Below, one piece after another: positions 18,358 through 38,002 of a DNA stretch of 64,000 bases. Within the stretch, counting starts at the first letter, position 1; every line of letters starts with the position of its first letter. The notes under the pieces are model-generated. The model had not been told where the DNA came from, searched no databases, and saw only the letters and a list, made by a program, of their open reading frames with translations. Origin of the DNA: Paenibacillus sp. YN15 (GTDB lineage: Bacteria > Bacillota > Bacilli > Paenibacillales > NBRC-103111); contig NZ_QMFA01000038.1 in assembly GCF_003285005.1 (NCBI RefSeq), forward strand, positions 1-64,000, read 5' to 3'. Made by a program: the position numbers and the translations under genes.

Positions 18358-18756
18358 TTACCAAACGTAGCAGATTACTTCGCCGCCGGCTTTGGACTGA
18401 CGGGCATCCTTGTCAGTCATGATGCCTTTGGATGTGGAGATAATCGCGATGCCAAGACCGCCCAGAACGCGCGGGATTTCAGTGCTCTTGGTATAAACGC
18501 GAAGACCCGGTTTGCTGATTCGCTTCAGGCCGGAGATAACACGCTCGTTGTTGGGACCGTATTTCAGGAATACGCGGATAATCCCTTGCTTGTTATCTTC
18601 GATATATTCAGCGTCACGGATGAAACCTTCCTTCTTCAAGATCTCGGCGATTTCCTTCTTGATGGTGGAAGCCGGGATCTCAACGGTTTCGTGACGGACA
18701 GTGTTGGCGTTGCGGATACGGGTAAGCATATCAGCAATAGGATCGGACATAACCAT
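18358..18756 (-). CDS. rpsH: 30S ribosomal protein S8
   Basis: The 132-aa protein begins [20 protein letters not shown], as in B. subtilis, and ends [35 protein letters not shown]8 binds helix 21 of 16S rRNA; in E. coli it represses the spc operon, but I cannot identify its operator here. AAGGAGG lies 11 bases before the ATG. Confidence 0.97.
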   Translation of the reverse strand: MVMSDPIADMLTRIRNANTVRHETVEIPASTIKKEIAEILKKEGFIRDAEYIEDNKQGIIRVFLKYGPNNERVISGLKRISKPGLRVYTKSTEIPRVLGGLGIAIISTSKGIMTDKDARQSKAGGEVICYVW

Positions 18757-18790
18757 GTGTTTGCGAACCTCCTTCCCAGTAGTGGGGTAA

Positions 18791-18976
18791 TTACCAGCTA
18801 GCCTTTTTCACGCCAGGGATCTGGCCTTTGTATGCTAATTCGCGGAAACAAATCCGGCAAATCTTGAACTTGCGCAATACGGAATGGGGACGGCCGCAGC
18901 GCTCGCAGCGGGTATAGGCTTGAACCTTGAATTTCGGTGCACGCTGCTGCTTGATCTTCATCGAAGTTTTTGCCAT
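18791..18976 (-). CDS. rpsN: 30S ribosomal protein S14, short zinc-binding type
   Basis: The 61-aa protein is the C+ form: [20 protein letters not shown] gives the C-x2-C...C-x2-C zinc site. It lies between rplE and rpsH. The short zinc form is the housekeeping type in Bacillales; a zinc-free paralogue, if any, would be elsewhere. Confidence 0.97.
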   Translation of the reverse strand: MAKTSMKIKQQRAPKFKVQAYTRCERCGRPHSVLRKFKICRICFRELAYKGQIPGVKKASW

Positions 18977-19007
18977 TCTTTTTCCACCTCCGGCAGCCTC
19001 GGGGCCG

Positions 19008-19550
19008 TTACTTCACGAACGGCATACCCAGCTGGGTTAATAATTCACGTGCTTCTTCGTCAGACTTGGCTGTGGTTACAACAACAACGTCCATACCACG
19101 GATCTTGTCGACTTTATCATACTCGATTTCAGGAAAGATCAATTGGTCCTTGAGGCCAAGGGTGTAGTTGCCGCGGCCGTCAAAGGCTTTGTTGCTTACG
19201 CCACGGAAGTCGCGTACGCGGGGCAGGGCTACATTGAACAGTTTGTCCAGGAAGTGGTACATGCGCTCGCCACGCAGGGTTACCTTGGCACCGATAGGCA
19301 TACCTTCGCGAAGCTTAAAGCCTGCGATGGATTTCTTGGCCCGGGTGACAACCGGCTTTTGACCGGCGATGCGCTGCAATTCATCCACAGCCACGTCCAA
19401 AATCTTGGAGTTGCCAACTGCTTCGCCTACGCCCATGTTAATAACGACTTTCTCCACTTTCGGAACTTGCATTACAGTCGTATAGTTGAACTTCTGCATC
19501 AGAGCAGGAGTGATTTCATTCAGATAACGATCCTTCATTCTTGCAGTCAT
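19008..19550 (-). CDS. rplE: 50S ribosomal protein L5
   Basis: The 180-aa 5S rRNA-binding protein shows [19 protein letters not shown], the basic [21 protein letters not shown] block and the terminal [26 protein letters not shown] lies 10 bases before the ATG. It contacts S13 across the subunit bridge. Confidence 0.97.
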   Translation of the reverse strand: MTARMKDRYLNEITPALMQKFNYTTVMQVPKVEKVVINMGVGEAVGNSKILDVAVDELQRIAGQKPVVTRAKKSIAGFKLREGMPIGAKVTLRGERMYHFLDKLFNVALPRVRDFRGVSNKAFDGRGNYTLGLKDQLIFPEIEYDKVDKIRGMDVVVVTTAKSDEEARELLTQLGMPFVK

Positions 19551-19577
19551 GCTTTATGGACCTCCTTTCCGGCCGTT

Positions 19578-19934
19578 TTATTTGTCGATAACTTCTCCGG
19601 ATTTCTTGGCTACGCGAACCTTTTGTCCGTTTTCCAGGACCTTGTAACCTACACGGGTAGGCTTGTTGGTTTTCGGATCTACCAGCATCACGTTGGACAC
19701 GTGAATCGGAGCTTCTTGATCCAGAATTCCGCCCTGGGGATTTTGCTGGGTCGGCTTGGAATGCTTCTTCACCATGTTAACCCCTTCAACCAGCACGCGG
19801 TTTTCCCGGGGATAAGCAGCGATGATGCGGCCCTTCTTGCCTTTATCTTTACCTGTGATGACGATGACTGTGTCATCCTTCTTCACATGCAGCTTATTGT
19901 TGTGGGATTCTTTGATTTTCTTCAGTCTTGGCAT
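19578..19934 (-). CDS. rplX: 50S ribosomal protein L24
   Basis: The 118-aa protein contains the KOW motif [21 protein letters not shown] and the loop [21 protein letters not shown]24 starts 50S assembly at the 5' end of 23S rRNA. The N-terminal [16 protein letters not shown] extension is slightly longer than in B. subtilis. Confidence 0.97.
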   Translation of the reverse strand: MPRLKKIKESHNNKLHVKKDDTVIVITGKDKGKKGRIIAAYPRENRVLVEGVNMVKKHSKPTQQNPQGGILDQEAPIHVSNVMLVDPKTNKPTRVGYKVLENGQKVRVAKKSGEVIDK

Positions 19935-19973
19935 TGATTTACACCTCCTGGTGGGTGGAATGATGCGTGTCGA

Positions 19974-20342
19974 TTAGATAACTTCCGGCGCCAAGGATAC
20001 GATCTTCATGAAGTCCTTGTCCCGAAGCTCACGGGCAACCGGGCCAAAGATACGAGTGCCGCGGGGGCTCTTGTCATCCTTAACGATTACGGCTGCGTTC
20101 TCGTCGAACGTGATATAGGAACCGTCCTTACGGCGGGTAGATCTTCTGGTGCGGACGATAACTGCCTTCACCACATCACCCTTTTTGACAACGCCACCGG
20201 GTGTTGCTTCTTTGACGGAGCAGATGATGAGATCGCCGATATGTCCAACGCGGCGGCCTGTTCCTCCCAGCACGCGGATGCACATCAGCTGCTTGGCTCC
20301 GGAATTATCGGCCACTTTCAAACGTGTAAATGGTTGAATCAT
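19974..20342 (-). CDS. rplN: 50S ribosomal protein L14
   Basis: The 122-aa protein begins [20 protein letters not shown] and holds the signature [17 protein letters not shown]14 lies at the subunit interface and is the docking site of RsfS in the family. Confidence 0.98.
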   Translation of the reverse strand: MIQPFTRLKVADNSGAKQLMCIRVLGGTGRRVGHIGDLIICSVKEATPGGVVKKGDVVKAVIVRTRRSTRRKDGSYITFDENAAVIVKDDKSPRGTRIFGPVARELRDKDFMKIVSLAPEVI

Positions 20343-20375
20343 TCGTGTCTCCTCCTTTCGGATTTATGTTGCTGC

Positions 20376-20639
20376 TTAGATGATAACGGCTTTCTCGACG
20401 ATTTCCACCAGTCTCCAGTTCTTGTCCTTGGAGAGGGGGCGAGTTTCCATGATCTTGACAGTGTCACCGATCTTGGCTTCGTTGTTCTCGTCATGAGCCT
20501 TGAACTTTTTGGTGTACTTGATGCGCTTGTGGTACAGGTCATGCTTTTTATAGGTTTCGACCGCTACAACGATCGTTTTTTCCATCTTGTCGCTTACGAC
20601 CTTGCCGATCTGCACTTTGCGTTCATTACGCTCTGCCAT
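20376..20639 (-). CDS. rpsQ: 30S ribosomal protein S17
   Basis: The 87-aa OB-fold protein has [20 protein letters not shown] and the signature [22 protein letters not shown]. It is an early 30S assembly protein, found between rpmC and rplN. Confidence 0.97.
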   Translation of the reverse strand: MAERNERKVQIGKVVSDKMEKTIVVAVETYKKHDLYHKRIKYTKKFKAHDENNEAKIGDTVKIMETRPLSKDKNWRLVEIVEKAVII

Positions 20640-20671
20640 GCCCTATTTCCTCCTTTCTTCTCCCGGATAAA

Positions 20672-20872
20672 TTAGCTGATGATCCCCAGTTCTCTTTCAC
20701 GCAAAACAGTTTTTGCACGGGCGATGTCTTTGCGCACTTTCTGAATCTGAGACGGATTATCCAGTTGGCCGGTAGCCAGTTGAAAACGGAGGTTAAAGAG
20801 CTCCTCTTTGAAGCCGGAGACCTTTTGTTCAAGCTCTGCAGTGGTTAAGTTGCGAAATTCATTAGCTTTCAT
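20672..20872 (-). CDS. rpmC: 50S ribosomal protein L29
   Basis: The 66-aa protein is a two-helix L29 ([36 protein letters not shown]). The ATG at 20872 lies inside the end of rplP and gives the B. subtilis N-terminus; in-frame GTG codons just upstream are less likely. L29 surrounds the exit tunnel and helps bind trigger factor and SRP. Confidence 0.95.
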   Translation of the reverse strand: MKANEFRNLTTAELEQKVSGFKEELFNLRFQLATGQLDNPSQIQKVRKDIARAKTVLRERELGIIS

Positions 20873-21296
20873 TTGCTTCACCACCCAATTCTTCGCGTTT
20901 CACAAACTTGGTTTTGATTGGCAGCTTGTGAGCGGCAAGGCGCATAGCTTCACGAGCGATTTCTTCGCTGACACCCGCCAATTCAAACAGGATCTTACCA
21001 GGCTTTACGACGCATACCCACTTTTCCACGTTACCTTTACCAGAACCCATCCGGACTTCCAGAGGCTTTTGGGTAACCGGCTTGGAAGGGAAAATCTTAA
21101 TCCATACCTTACCGCCCCGCTTGATGTAACGGGTCATGGCAATACGGGCAGCTTCGATTTGGCGGTTGGTTACCCATGCCGGCTCCATAGCCTGCAGACC
21201 ATATTCGCCGAATGCAACTTCAGTGCCGCCTTTGGCACGGCCCTTCATGGAGCCGCGGTGTTCCTTGCGGTGTTTGACGCGCTTAGGTACTAACAT
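20862..21296 (-). CDS. rplP: 50S ribosomal protein L16
   Basis: The 144-aa protein begins [20 protein letters not shown] and has the signature [20 protein letters not shown] and [18 protein letters not shown]16 helps shape the A site and peptidyl transferase region. It overlaps rpmC by 11 bases and follows rpsC closely. Confidence 0.97.
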   Translation of the reverse strand: MLVPKRVKHRKEHRGSMKGRAKGGTEVAFGEYGLQAMEPAWVTNRQIEAARIAMTRYIKRGGKVWIKIFPSKPVTQKPLEVRMGSGKGNVEKWVCVVKPGKILFELAGVSEEIAREAMRLAAHKLPIKTKFVKREELGGEANES

Positions 21297-21298
21297 GA

Positions 21299-21961
21299 TT
21301 AGTTTCCTCCTTCCTGAACAGCCTTCTTCTTGGCAGCAGGAAGAACTTCACCGCGGTAGATCCAGACTTTAACGCCGATCCGTCCGTAAGTGGTGTGTGC
21401 TTCTGCTGTACCGTAATCGATATCCGCACGCAGTGTGTGAAGCGGTACTGTACCTTCGCTGTAACCTTCGGAACGGGCAATTTCAGCGCCGCCCAGACGG
21501 CCGCTGACGCCGGTCTTGATTCCCTTGGCGCCTGCACGCATGGTGCGTTGGATGGCTTGCTTCATAGCGCGGCGGAAGGAAACACGGCGTTCCAGCTGTT
21601 GCGCGATGCTTTCGGCTACCAGAATGGCGTCCAGCTCAGGGTTTTTGATTTCGGAAATGTTGATGTGCACTTTCTTGCCGGACAGCTTGGAGATATGTTG
21701 ACGGATGGCTTCCACTTCTGCGCCGCCCTTGCCGATTACCATGCCAGGCTTGGCAGTATGGATTGTCACGTTCACACGATTGGCAGCCCGTTCGATTTCG
21801 ATATGAGAAACGGCGGAATCCTTCAGCTTTTGCTTCAGGTACTCACGGATCTTCACGTCCTCCATGAGCAGAGTGCCGAATTCTTTGCCTGCGTACCATT
21901 TGGACTCCCAATCACGGATAATGCCAACCCGGAGTCCTACCGGATTTACTTTCTGACCCAT
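21299..21961 (-). CDS. rpsC: 30S ribosomal protein S3
   Basis: The 220-aa protein has a KH domain ([20 protein letters not shown], with the GxxG loop) and the C-terminal [19 protein letters not shown] and [13 protein letters not shown] blocks. S3 lines the mRNA entry tunnel and contributes to helicase activity there. Confidence 0.98.
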   Translation of the reverse strand: MGQKVNPVGLRVGIIRDWESKWYAGKEFGTLLMEDVKIREYLKQKLKDSAVSHIEIERAANRVNVTIHTAKPGMVIGKGGAEVEAIRQHISKLSGKKVHINISEIKNPELDAILVAESIAQQLERRVSFRRAMKQAIQRTMRAGAKGIKTGVSGRLGGAEIARSEGYSEGTVPLHTLRADIDYGTAEAHTTYGRIGVKVWIYRGEVLPAAKKKAVQEGGN

Positions 21962-21974
21962 TCGTTATCCCTCC

Positions 21975-22310
21975 TTATTTCTCAGATACCACGATGGTGA
22001 TGTGGCTGGTGCGTTTATGGATGCTGCTTGCGCGTCCTTGTGCGCGGGGACGGAAGCGTTTCAAAGTCGGACCTTGGTTTGCGAAAGCCTGGCTGATAAC
22101 CAGTTTGTTCGGGTCCAGGGAGAAATTATTCTCCGCATTGGCAATCGCGGAATTCAGAAGCTTCTCCACCACCGGAGAAGACGATTTCGGTGTATGCCGC
22201 AGAATCGCAATAGCGTCGCCCACTTGCTTGCCGCGGATCAGATCCAGAACCAGCTGCACTTTGCGGGGAGCCAGACGTACATGTCTTGCATGTGCGGTTG
22301 CTTGTTGCAT
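21975..22310 (-). CDS. rplV: 50S ribosomal protein L22
   Basis: The 111-aa protein begins [20 protein letters not shown] and has the long tunnel-lining loop [20 protein letters not shown]. The ATG at 22310 has AGGAGG 7 bases upstream; an upstream in-frame start would include that site. The loop sequence shows no insertion of the kind seen in macrolide-resistant strains. Confidence 0.96.
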   Translation of the reverse strand: MQQATAHARHVRLAPRKVQLVLDLIRGKQVGDAIAILRHTPKSSSPVVEKLLNSAIANAENNFSLDPNKLVISQAFANQGPTLKRFRPRAQGRASSIHKRTSHITIVVSEK

Positions 22311-22359
22311 GTCAGTACCTCCTCTCAAAACTCTTCCATAAGAAAACGTACCCTCTCAT

Positions 22360-22376
22360 GCCGCCTCACAGGCGGC
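22360..22376 (-). repeat. hairpin between rpsS and rplV
   Basis: GCCGCCT-CAC-AGGCGGC is a perfect 7-bp GC-only stem in the 76-base gap. No T-run follows on the minus strand. Confidence 0.5.
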
Positions 22377-22386
22377 ACTAAGGCGA

Positions 22387-22668
22387 TTAGCGCTTGCCGG
22401 TCTTCTTGTCGTCGTCGCCGTGTCCTTTGTAAGTACGGGTCGGAGCAAATTCGCCAAGCTTATGTCCTACCATGTCTTCCGTAACATACACCGGCACATG
22501 CTTTCTTCCGTCGTACACTGCGAAAGTGTGACCGATAAATTGCGGGAAAATCGTCGAACGGCGCGACCAGGTCTTGATAACCACCTTCTTGTTGGATTCA
22601 TTCAGAACCTCAACCTTCTTCAGCAGGTAGCCGTCAATAAAAGGCCCTTTTTTCAAACTGCGTCCCAT
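22387..22668 (-). CDS. rpsS: 30S ribosomal protein S19
   Basis: The 93-aa protein begins [20 protein letters not shown] and has the signature [39 protein letters not shown] (key residues [12 protein letters not shown]). S19 is in the 30S head next to S13. Confidence 0.97.
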   Translation of the reverse strand: MGRSLKKGPFIDGYLLKKVEVLNESNKKVVIKTWSRRSTIFPQFIGHTFAVYDGRKHVPVYVTEDMVGHKLGEFAPTRTYKGHGDDDKKTGKR

Positions 22669-22695
22669 TGTTTATCCTCCCTTCTCAAACTTGTT

Positions 22696-22746
22696 CCCCC
22701 AAAAGTGACACCAAGCTTTGAAGCCAAATCCGATTACTTTTGGAGG
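22696..22746 (-). repeat. hairpin between rplB and rpsS
   Basis: CCCCCAAAAGT (22696-22706) and ACTTTTGGAGG (22736-22746) pair at 10 of 11 positions, with a smaller inner stem (AAGCTTTGAAGC-like). It fills most of the unusually long (106 base) gap, in a cluster where most gaps are under 40 bases. Confidence 0.5.
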
Positions 22747-22774
22747 AGCCCCCGTATAATCATGCGCCAGGCAA

Positions 22775-23602
22775 TTACTTGCGGCGGCGAACAATGTATT
22801 TGTCGGATGCGTTCTTCTTCTTGCGAGTCTTGTAGCCCAAGGTCGGCTTGCCCCAAGGAGACATAGGAGACTTGCGGCCGATCGGAGCGCGGCCTTCACC
22901 ACCACCGTGCGGGTGATCGTTCGGGTTCATTACAACACCGCGGACTTCAGGACGCTTGCCCAGATGACGGGAACGACCGGCTTTACCGATGCTGATCAGC
23001 TCGTGGTCTTCGTTGCCTACGGAACCGATGGTAGCGCGGCAGTTCTTCAGGAACTTGCGGACTTCGCCGGATGCCAGACGAACGGTTACGTATTTTTCTT
23101 CCTTACCGAGAAGCTGGGCTTCAACGCCTGCTGCACGAACCAGTTGGCCGCCTTTGCCGGGCTTCATTTCGATATTGTGGATAACGGTACCTACCGGAAT
23201 GTTTTCCATCGGAAGCGCGTTGCCCACCTTGATGTCGGATTCAGGACCGGAGAAAATTTGATCTCCAACCTTCAAACCCTTGGGAGCCAGGATATAGCGC
23301 TTCTCACCGTCCACATAATGGATCAGGGCGATGTTGGCGGAACGGTTCGGATCATACTCGATTGTAGCAACTTTGCCGGGTATGCCATCCTTGTTCCGTT
23401 TGAAGTCGATAATCCGGTACTTTTGCTTATGTCCGCCGCCTTGGTGACGGACAGTGATTTTGCCTTGGTTATTACGGCCTGCCTTTTTGGACAGGGGAGC
23501 AAGCAACGATTTCTCCGGTTTGGACGCCGTGATTTCCTCGAAAGTGGAAACGGACATGGCGCGACGTGCAGGAGACGTTGGCTTATACGTTTTGATAGGC
23601 AC
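22775..23602 (-). CDS. rplB: 50S ribosomal protein L2
   Basis: The 275-aa protein starts [20 protein letters not shown] and has the conserved C-terminal block [22 protein letters not shown], whose His is near the peptidyl transferase centre. L2 is needed for subunit joining and peptide bond formation. Confidence 0.98.
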   Translation of the reverse strand: MPIKTYKPTSPARRAMSVSTFEEITASKPEKSLLAPLSKKAGRNNQGKITVRHQGGGHKQKYRIIDFKRNKDGIPGKVATIEYDPNRSANIALIHYVDGEKRYILAPKGLKVGDQIFSGPESDIKVGNALPMENIPVGTVIHNIEMKPGKGGQLVRAAGVEAQLLGKEEKYVTVRLASGEVRKFLKNCRATIGSVGNEDHELISIGKAGRSRHLGKRPEVRGVVMNPNDHPHGGGEGRAPIGRKSPMSPWGKPTLGYKTRKKKNASDKYIVRRRK

Positions 23603-23634
23603 TTGGATTTCCCTCCTTGCTTACAGGATTGTCT

Positions 23635-23925
23635 TTATACGGATTCAAAGAACTCCAGTTCTTTGCTTTCAGGGCTCAGTTGAACAATGGCCTTCTTCCA
23701 TTCGGAAGTGTAGCCGGAGTATCTGCCATAGCGCTTCGGCTTGGCAGGCATACGGATGGTGTTCACCATGGTTACCTTCACCTTGAAGATTGCTTCCACA
23801 GCCTTCTTGATTTCGGTTTTGTTCGCGCGGAGATCCACTTCGAACACATACCGCTTGGAAGCCATCATATCAGTGGTGCGCTCGGTAATGACCGGGCGTT
23901 TAATCACGTCATATACGCTTTTCAT
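23635..23925 (-). CDS. rplW: 50S ribosomal protein L23
   Basis: The 96-aa protein has [20 protein letters not shown] and [21 protein letters not shown]23 is the main trigger factor docking site at the tunnel exit. Its ATG overlaps the rplD stop by one base. Confidence 0.97.
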   Translation of the reverse strand: MKSVYDVIKRPVITERTTDMMASKRYVFEVDLRANKTEIKKAVEAIFKVKVTMVNTIRMPAKPKRYGRYSGYTSEWKKAIVQLSPESKELEFFESV

Positions 23926-24548
23926 TACGCGAACACCTCCTCAACCTTGGAAACAGCTTCCTTGGTGATAATCAGCTTGTCATATACCAGAACGTCCAGA
24001 ACGTTCAGACCTTCGGCAGACAGGAACTTCACGCCGGGGATGTTGCGGGTGGACAGAGCCACGTTCTCATCAAAAGCGGAAGTCACAACCAAAGCCTTGC
24101 GGTCCACATTCAGGTTCTTCAGGATGGACGCAAATTCCTTGGTTTTCGGTTGGGCCAGGGCGAGCTGATCCAGCACGATAATGTCGTTGTCCAGAACCTT
24201 GGAGGACAAGGCGGATTTAATCGCCAGACGACGTACTTTCTTAGGCAGCTTGTAGCCGTAGCTCCGGGGAGTCGGGCCAAATACAATGCCGCCGCCTTTC
24301 CATTGAGGGGAACGGATGGAGCCTTGACGGGCACGGCCGGTTCCCTTTTGCTTCCAGGGTTTGCGTCCGCCGCCGCGGACTTCCGCACGGGTCTTGACTT
24401 TATGAGTACCTTGACGCAGGGATGCTTGCTGCATCACTACTGCCTCGTGAAGCACGTGGGTATTGGGTTCAATTCCAAAAACGGATTCGCTCAATTCAAC
24501 TTCTCCAACCTGAGCTCCGCTAATGTTATACACAGCCACTTTAGGCAT
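23925..24548 (-). CDS. rplD: 50S ribosomal protein L4
   Basis: The 207-aa protein has the tunnel loop ([20 protein letters not shown] ... [20 protein letters not shown]) and a Rossmann-like C-terminal part. In E. coli L4 represses the S10 operon; I see no matching leader here. The loop shows no macrolide-resistance type change that I can recognise. Confidence 0.97.
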   Translation of the reverse strand: MPKVAVYNISGAQVGEVELSESVFGIEPNTHVLHEAVVMQQASLRQGTHKVKTRAEVRGGGRKPWKQKGTGRARQGSIRSPQWKGGGIVFGPTPRSYGYKLPKKVRRLAIKSALSSKVLDNDIIVLDQLALAQPKTKEFASILKNLNVDRKALVVTSAFDENVALSTRNIPGVKFLSAEGLNVLDVLVYDKLIITKEAVSKVEEVFA

Positions 24549-24572
24549 CTGATTTCCTCCTTTCTGCCAATC

Positions 24573-25193
24573 TTATTTCTTTACAGTAGATTTAATGGTT
24601 ACATATCCTTTGTTGGGTCCCGGTACGGAGCCTTTGATGAGCAGCACGTTGCGCTCAACATCAACGCGGATAATTTGCAGCTTTTGGATCGTGATGGTTT
24701 CATGACCCATGTGACCCGGCAGGTGCTTGCCCTTCGGCACGCGGTTGGCAGTACGGATGATGGCGTTGGAGCCATGTCCGCGATGGTAGCCGGAACCGTG
24801 TGACATTGGTCCGGTGGATTGTCCCCAACGCTTGATGGTGCCTTGGAAGCCCTTGCCCTTGGAAATGCCGGTTACGTCAACATACTCGCCTTCAGCGAAG
24901 ATGTCAGCCTTCACTTCTTGTCCAACTTCATAAGCGGCCAAGTCAACACCGCGAATTTCCTTCATGTAGCGCTTAGGAGTTGCACCAGCCTTGGAAGCGT
25001 GGCCTTGCTCCGGCTTATTCGGATGTTTCTTATCCGCATAACCTAGCTGGATGGCTTCATAACCGTCATTGTCTTGATCCTTCTTCTGCAGAACAACGCA
25101 GGAACCAACCTCGACAACGGTAACGGCATGTACCAAACCTTCCGGAGTAAATACTTGAGTCATGCCCAGCTTTTTCCCTAAGATACCTTTCAT
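24573..25193 (-). CDS. rplC: 50S ribosomal protein L3
   Basis: The 206-aa protein begins [20 protein letters not shown] and carries [20 protein letters not shown] and [10 protein letters not shown]3 is a primary 23S binder whose loop approaches the peptidyl transferase centre. A 62-base gap to rpsJ contains a small TTCTAT/ATAGAA inverted repeat. Confidence 0.97.
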   Translation of the reverse strand: MKGILGKKLGMTQVFTPEGLVHAVTVVEVGSCVVLQKKDQDNDGYEAIQLGYADKKHPNKPEQGHASKAGATPKRYMKEIRGVDLAAYEVGQEVKADIFAEGEYVDVTGISKGKGFQGTIKRWGQSTGPMSHGSGYHRGHGSNAIIRTANRVPKGKHLPGHMGHETITIQKLQIIRVDVERNVLLIKGSVPGPNKGYVTIKSTVKK

Positions 25194-25255
25194 GTTGACA
25201 CCTCTTTTCTTTCGTTCGTAGGTTCGTCTCTTCTATTATAGAAGAAACTCATGTA

Positions 25256-25672
<417 letters not shown>

Positions 25673-25700
25673 TCATCGCAACGTCAGACCAACGTTCACT

Positions 25701-25729
25701 ATTATATAAAAATCCGCAGACAAAAGCAA
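25701..25729 (-). promoter_or_regulatory. promoter of the S10 operon
   Basis: On the minus strand TTGCTT (25724-25729) and a consensus TATAAT (25701-25706) are 17 bp apart. They give a leader of about 130 bases to rpsJ. The promoter lies just after the tuf terminator, so the long S10-spc-alpha block has its own start point. Confidence 0.85.
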
Positions 25730-25751
25730 GGAATTTTTGAAACTAATTTTA

Positions 25752-25786
25752 AAAAGCCCTCACCGCGTCAGCGGGCGAGGGCTTTT
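25752..25786 (-). terminator. terminator of the rpsL-rpsG-fusA-tuf operon
   Basis: AAAAGCCCTC (25752-25761) and GAGGGCTTTT (25777-25786) form a perfect 10-bp stem around CCCGC/GCGGG-like inner bases, 34 bases after the tuf stop, with T residues following on the minus strand. Confidence 0.93.
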
Positions 25787-25819
25787 CGCATGTCGTCCGA
25801 TTTCTCGGACGTTCATTTA

Positions 25820-27010
25820 TTACTTGGAGATGGTGGCAACAGCGCCGGCGCCTACAGTACGGCCGCCTTCACGGATGGTGAACTTGGTGCCTTCTTCGAT
25901 AGCGATGGGGGCAATCAGTTCAACAGTAACAGTGATGTTGTCGCCAGGCATAACCATTTCAGTGCCTTCCGGCAGGGTGATTACGCCGGTTACGTCAGTT
26001 GTCCGGAAGTAGAACTGCGGACGGTAGCCAGTGAAGAAGGGCTTATGACGGCCGCCTTCTTCTTTGGTCAGGACGTAGATTTGAGCGCTGAAGTTGGTGT
26101 GGGGCTTAACGGAACCGGGCTTAGCCAGGATTTGGCCGCGCTCGATTTCCTTACGGTCAACACCACGCAGCAGGGCGCCGATGTTGTCGCCGGCTTGGGC
26201 TTGGTCCAGCAATTTGCGGAACATTTCTACGCCGGTTACAACGGACTTCTTGCTTTCTTCGTGCAGGCCGATGATTTCGATTTCGTCGCCAACCTTAACC
26301 AGACCACGCTCTACACGGCCGGTAGCAACTGTACCGCGGCCAGTGATGGTGAATACGTCCTCGACAGGCATAAGGAAGGGCTTGTCGGTTTCGCGTTCCG
26401 GAGTCGGGATGTAGGTGTCAACTTGTTCGAACAGCTCAACGATCTTTTGAGCCCATTCGCCATTCGGATCTTCCAGAGCAGGACGAGCAGCGCCGCGGAT
26501 GATCGGAGTGTCGTCGCCCGGGAATTCATACTCGTTCAGCAGGTCGCGAACTTCCATTTCAACCAGCTCGAGCAGCTCTTCGTCTTCTACCATGTCGCAC
26601 TTGTTCAGGAATACGACGATGTACTTAACGCCTACTTGGCGGGACAGCAGGATGTGCTCGCGAGTTTGCGGCATCGGGCCGTCAGCTGCGGATACAACCA
26701 GGATAGCGCCGTCCATTTGAGCTGCGCCGGTGATCATGTTCTTTACATAGTCGGCGTGGCCCGGGCAGTCAACGTGAGCGTAGTGACGGTTCGGAGTTTC
26801 GTATTCCACGTGAGCGGTGGAGATAGTGATACCGCGTTCGCGCTCTTCCGGAGCCTTGTCGATTTGGTCGAATGCTACAGCAGCACCGCCGTATTTCTTG
26901 GACAGAACGGTAGTGATGGCAGCAGTCAGAGTGGTTTTGCCATGGTCAACGTGACCGATAGTACCAATGTTAACGTGGGGTTTAGTACGTTCAAATTTTG
27001 CCTTAGCCAT
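25820..27010 (-). CDS. tuf: elongation factor Tu
   Basis: The 396-aa GTPase carries aminoacyl-tRNA to the ribosome. GTP-binding motifs are [10 protein letters not shown] (residue ~19), [10 protein letters not shown] and NKCDMVED; domains 2 and 3 follow ([31 protein letters not shown]). It follows fusA in the str operon after 39 bases. I see no changes at sites known for kirromycin or pulvomycin resistance, as far as can be judged by eye. Confidence 0.98.
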   Translation of the reverse strand: MAKAKFERTKPHVNIGTIGHVDHGKTTLTAAITTVLSKKYGGAAVAFDQIDKAPEERERGITISTAHVEYETPNRHYAHVDCPGHADYVKNMITGAAQMDGAILVVSAADGPMPQTREHILLSRQVGVKYIVVFLNKCDMVEDEELLELVEMEVRDLLNEYEFPGDDTPIIRGAARPALEDPNGEWAQKIVELFEQVDTYIPTPERETDKPFLMPVEDVFTITGRGTVATGRVERGLVKVGDEIEIIGLHEESKKSVVTGVEMFRKLLDQAQAGDNIGALLRGVDRKEIERGQILAKPGSVKPHTNFSAQIYVLTKEEGGRHKPFFTGYRPQFYFRTTDVTGVITLPEGTEMVMPGDNITVTVELIAPIAIEEGTKFTIREGGRTVGAGAVATISK

Positions 27011-27049
27011 TTGTTTTTTCTCCTCCTCAAAATGTAAGATTAGGTTGCA

Positions 27050-29125
<2,076 letters not shown>

Positions 29126-29166
29126 AGTATGATCTCCTTTCGAATCCTCTTATTATGGTGTATATC

Positions 29167-29637
29167 CTACCAGCGGTAATGTGCGAAGGCTTTGTTGGCT
29201 TCCGCCATCTTGTGTGTGTCTTCACGCTTCTTCACAGAAGCGCCGGTGTTGTTGCTGGCGTCGATAATCTCGGCGGCCAGACGCTCTTCCATGGTTTTCT
29301 CGCCACGAAGACGAGAGTAGTTCACCAACCAGCGCAGACCCAAGGAAGTCCGGCGTTCCGGCTTCACTTCGATCGGCACCTGATAGTTGGCGCCGCCTAC
29401 ACGGCGGGCCTTTACTTCCAGAACCGGCATGATGTTTTTGATGGCTTGCTCAAAAACCTCCATGGGTTCTTTGCCGGTGCGCTCCTTGATCAGGTTAAAC
29501 GCATTATACAGAATGGTTTGGGCAGTGCCCTTCTTGCCATCGATCATAATGCGGTTTACCAGACGGGTGACCAGCTTGGAATTATATATCGGGTCAGGCA
29601 ATACGTCTCTTTTTGCTACGGGACCTTTACGAGGCAT
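29167..29637 (-). CDS. rpsG: 30S ribosomal protein S7
   Basis: The 156-aa protein begins [20 protein letters not shown] and has the signature [21 protein letters not shown]7 organises the 30S head and contacts E-site tRNA. It lies between rpsL and fusA, as usual in the str operon. Confidence 0.98.
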   Translation of the reverse strand: MPRKGPVAKRDVLPDPIYNSKLVTRLVNRIMIDGKKGTAQTILYNAFNLIKERTGKEPMEVFEQAIKNIMPVLEVKARRVGGANYQVPIEVKPERRTSLGLRWLVNYSRLRGEKTMEERLAAEIIDASNNTGASVKKREDTHKMAEANKAFAHYRW

Positions 29638-29688
29638 AGTTATCCCCCTTTCTTACAAGAATCATCCTAAAATGTGGGCTGTACATGA

Positions 29689-30108
29689 TTACTTCTTCTT
29701 CTTGGGACGCTTCGCACCGTACTTGGAACGGGCTTGCATCCGGTTGTTCACACCGGAAGTATCCAGTGCGCCGCGGACGATGTGATAACGGACACCGGGA
29801 AGATCCTTAACCCGGCCACCCCGTACAAGAACAACGCTGTGCTCCTGCAGGTTATGTCCGATACCCGGAATGTATGCAGTAACTTCGATGCGGTTCGACA
29901 GACGTACCCGGGCATATTTACGAAGCGCGGAGTTCGGCTTCTTCGGAGTCATTGTACCTACACGAGTGCATACGCCACGCTTTTGCGGAGCGGAGAGATC
30001 GGTTTCCTCGCGCTTCAGGGCGTTGAATCCCTTTTGCAGAGCGGGAGATTTGGATTTCACAACTTTCGCTTCACGGCCTTTACGTACCAGCTGGTTGATT
30101 GTTGGCAT
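29689..30108 (-). CDS. rpsL: 30S ribosomal protein S12
   Basis: The 139-aa protein begins [20 protein letters not shown]. The decoding loop residues [11 protein letters not shown] and [21 protein letters not shown] are the streptomycin-sensitive type at the usual lysines. The ATG at 30108 has GGAGGTG 7 bases upstream. It leads the rpsL-rpsG-fusA-tuf run after the L7Ae-like gene. Confidence 0.97.
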   Translation of the reverse strand: MPTINQLVRKGREAKVVKSKSPALQKGFNALKREETDLSAPQKRGVCTRVGTMTPKKPNSALRKYARVRLSNRIEVTAYIPGIGHNLQEHSVVLVRGGRVKDLPGVRYHIVRGALDTSGVNNRMQARSKYGAKRPKKKK

Positions 30109-30195
30109 TGAGGCACCTCCTTCCAAAAATAAATCGGATTGTTAAGCTTTTGAAAACAAGCCCACAGACCCAGGCGAATCATAAATGGACAAAGG

Positions 30196-30248
30196 AAATG
30201 TTCTTGCTAGGGCCAGTCCATCTTTATCCCAACCCTTGCAAAAACATT
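30196..30248 (-). promoter_or_regulatory. inverted repeat in the rpsL leader
   Basis: AATGTTTTTGCAAGGG and its partner CCCTAGCAAGAACATTT (30233-30248 with 30196-30212) pair at 14 of 16 positions around a 20-base loop. It fills the 147-base gap between the L7Ae-like gene and rpsL. No T-run follows, so it is not a normal terminator; a structured leader or processing site is possible. Confidence 0.5.
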
Positions 30249-30255
30249 CGATTCT

Positions 30256-30507
30256 TTATTCATTCACCGCCGCAACCACCGCAGCGCCCACATCAATGCC
30301 GCACGCTTTGCCCAGCTGCTTCATGGACTCGACGTACGTCACGGGGACACTGAGCTTCCTGCATTGGCTCACCATCTTGCTCGTCACACGCGGATCTGCA
30401 TCTTTGGCAATGAAAACCTCCCGGACCGAACCGGCCTCGACGGCTTTCAATGCCTGCTTTGCGCCTACAATAAGCTTACCCGCCTGTTTGACTTTATCAT
30501 AAGACAT
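30256..30507 (-). CDS. rplGB: L7Ae-family RNA-binding protein (YbxF-like)
   Basis: The 83-aa protein belongs to the L7Ae/L30e/S12e family, which binds kink-turn RNA (VGAKQALKAVEAGSVREVFI, KDADPRVTSKMV). B. subtilis YbxF occupies the same slot between rpoC and rpsL and binds K-turns at the ribosome. Start ATG 30507 has GGAGG upstream; the open frame further upstream covers the promoter and is not coding. It is the first gene after the promoter at 30558-30586. Confidence 0.9.
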   Translation of the reverse strand: MSYDKVKQAGKLIVGAKQALKAVEAGSVREVFIAKDADPRVTSKMVSQCRKLSVPVTYVESMKQLGKACGIDVGAAVVAAVNE

Positions 30508-30557
30508 AAGGCATCCTCCAAAGACACAAGGGGCTAACCATTTTGGCACACTTTGAT

Positions 30558-30586
30558 ATATTAGCATTTTGAAAATCCGGTGTCAA
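30558..30586 (-). promoter_or_regulatory. promoter of the rplGB-rpsL-rpsG-fusA-tuf operon
   Basis: A near-consensus pair on the minus strand: TTGACA (30581-30586), 17 bp, TAATAT (30558-30563), located after the rpoC stop codon and 51 bases before the L7Ae-like gene. Confidence 0.88.
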
Positions 30587-30634
30587 GAAAGAATCTCTTC
30601 AATCTTGCCACCAGATTTTCTCTATACGTACATC

Positions 30635-34294
<3,660 letters not shown>

Positions 34295-34356
34295 GGAGCA
34301 GCCCTCCTTAAAATTGTTGGAGCGAAACACGGTCTAGGGGCAAGGGATGACCCCAA

Positions 34357-34402
34357 GGGCAAACGCCTGGCGGCATTCATAAGAGATGCCGTGCGTTTAC
34401 CC
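34357..34402 (-). repeat. large hairpin between rpoB and rpoC
   Basis: GGGCAAACGC (34357-34366) and CGGCAT (34371-34376) pair with ATGCCG (34386-34391) and GCGTTTACCC (34393-34402). This makes a two-part stem of 15 pairs around a 9-base loop. It lies in the middle of the unusually long 171-base rpoB-rpoC gap. No T-run follows, so read-through into rpoC is expected. Confidence 0.6.
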
Positions 34403-34465
34403 CCGGGATCGGTCGATCGTCGAAAGACAACGGTCTACAGGTTTGGAACAAAGCCGGGAAGCGGA

Positions 34466-38002
<3,537 letters not shown>

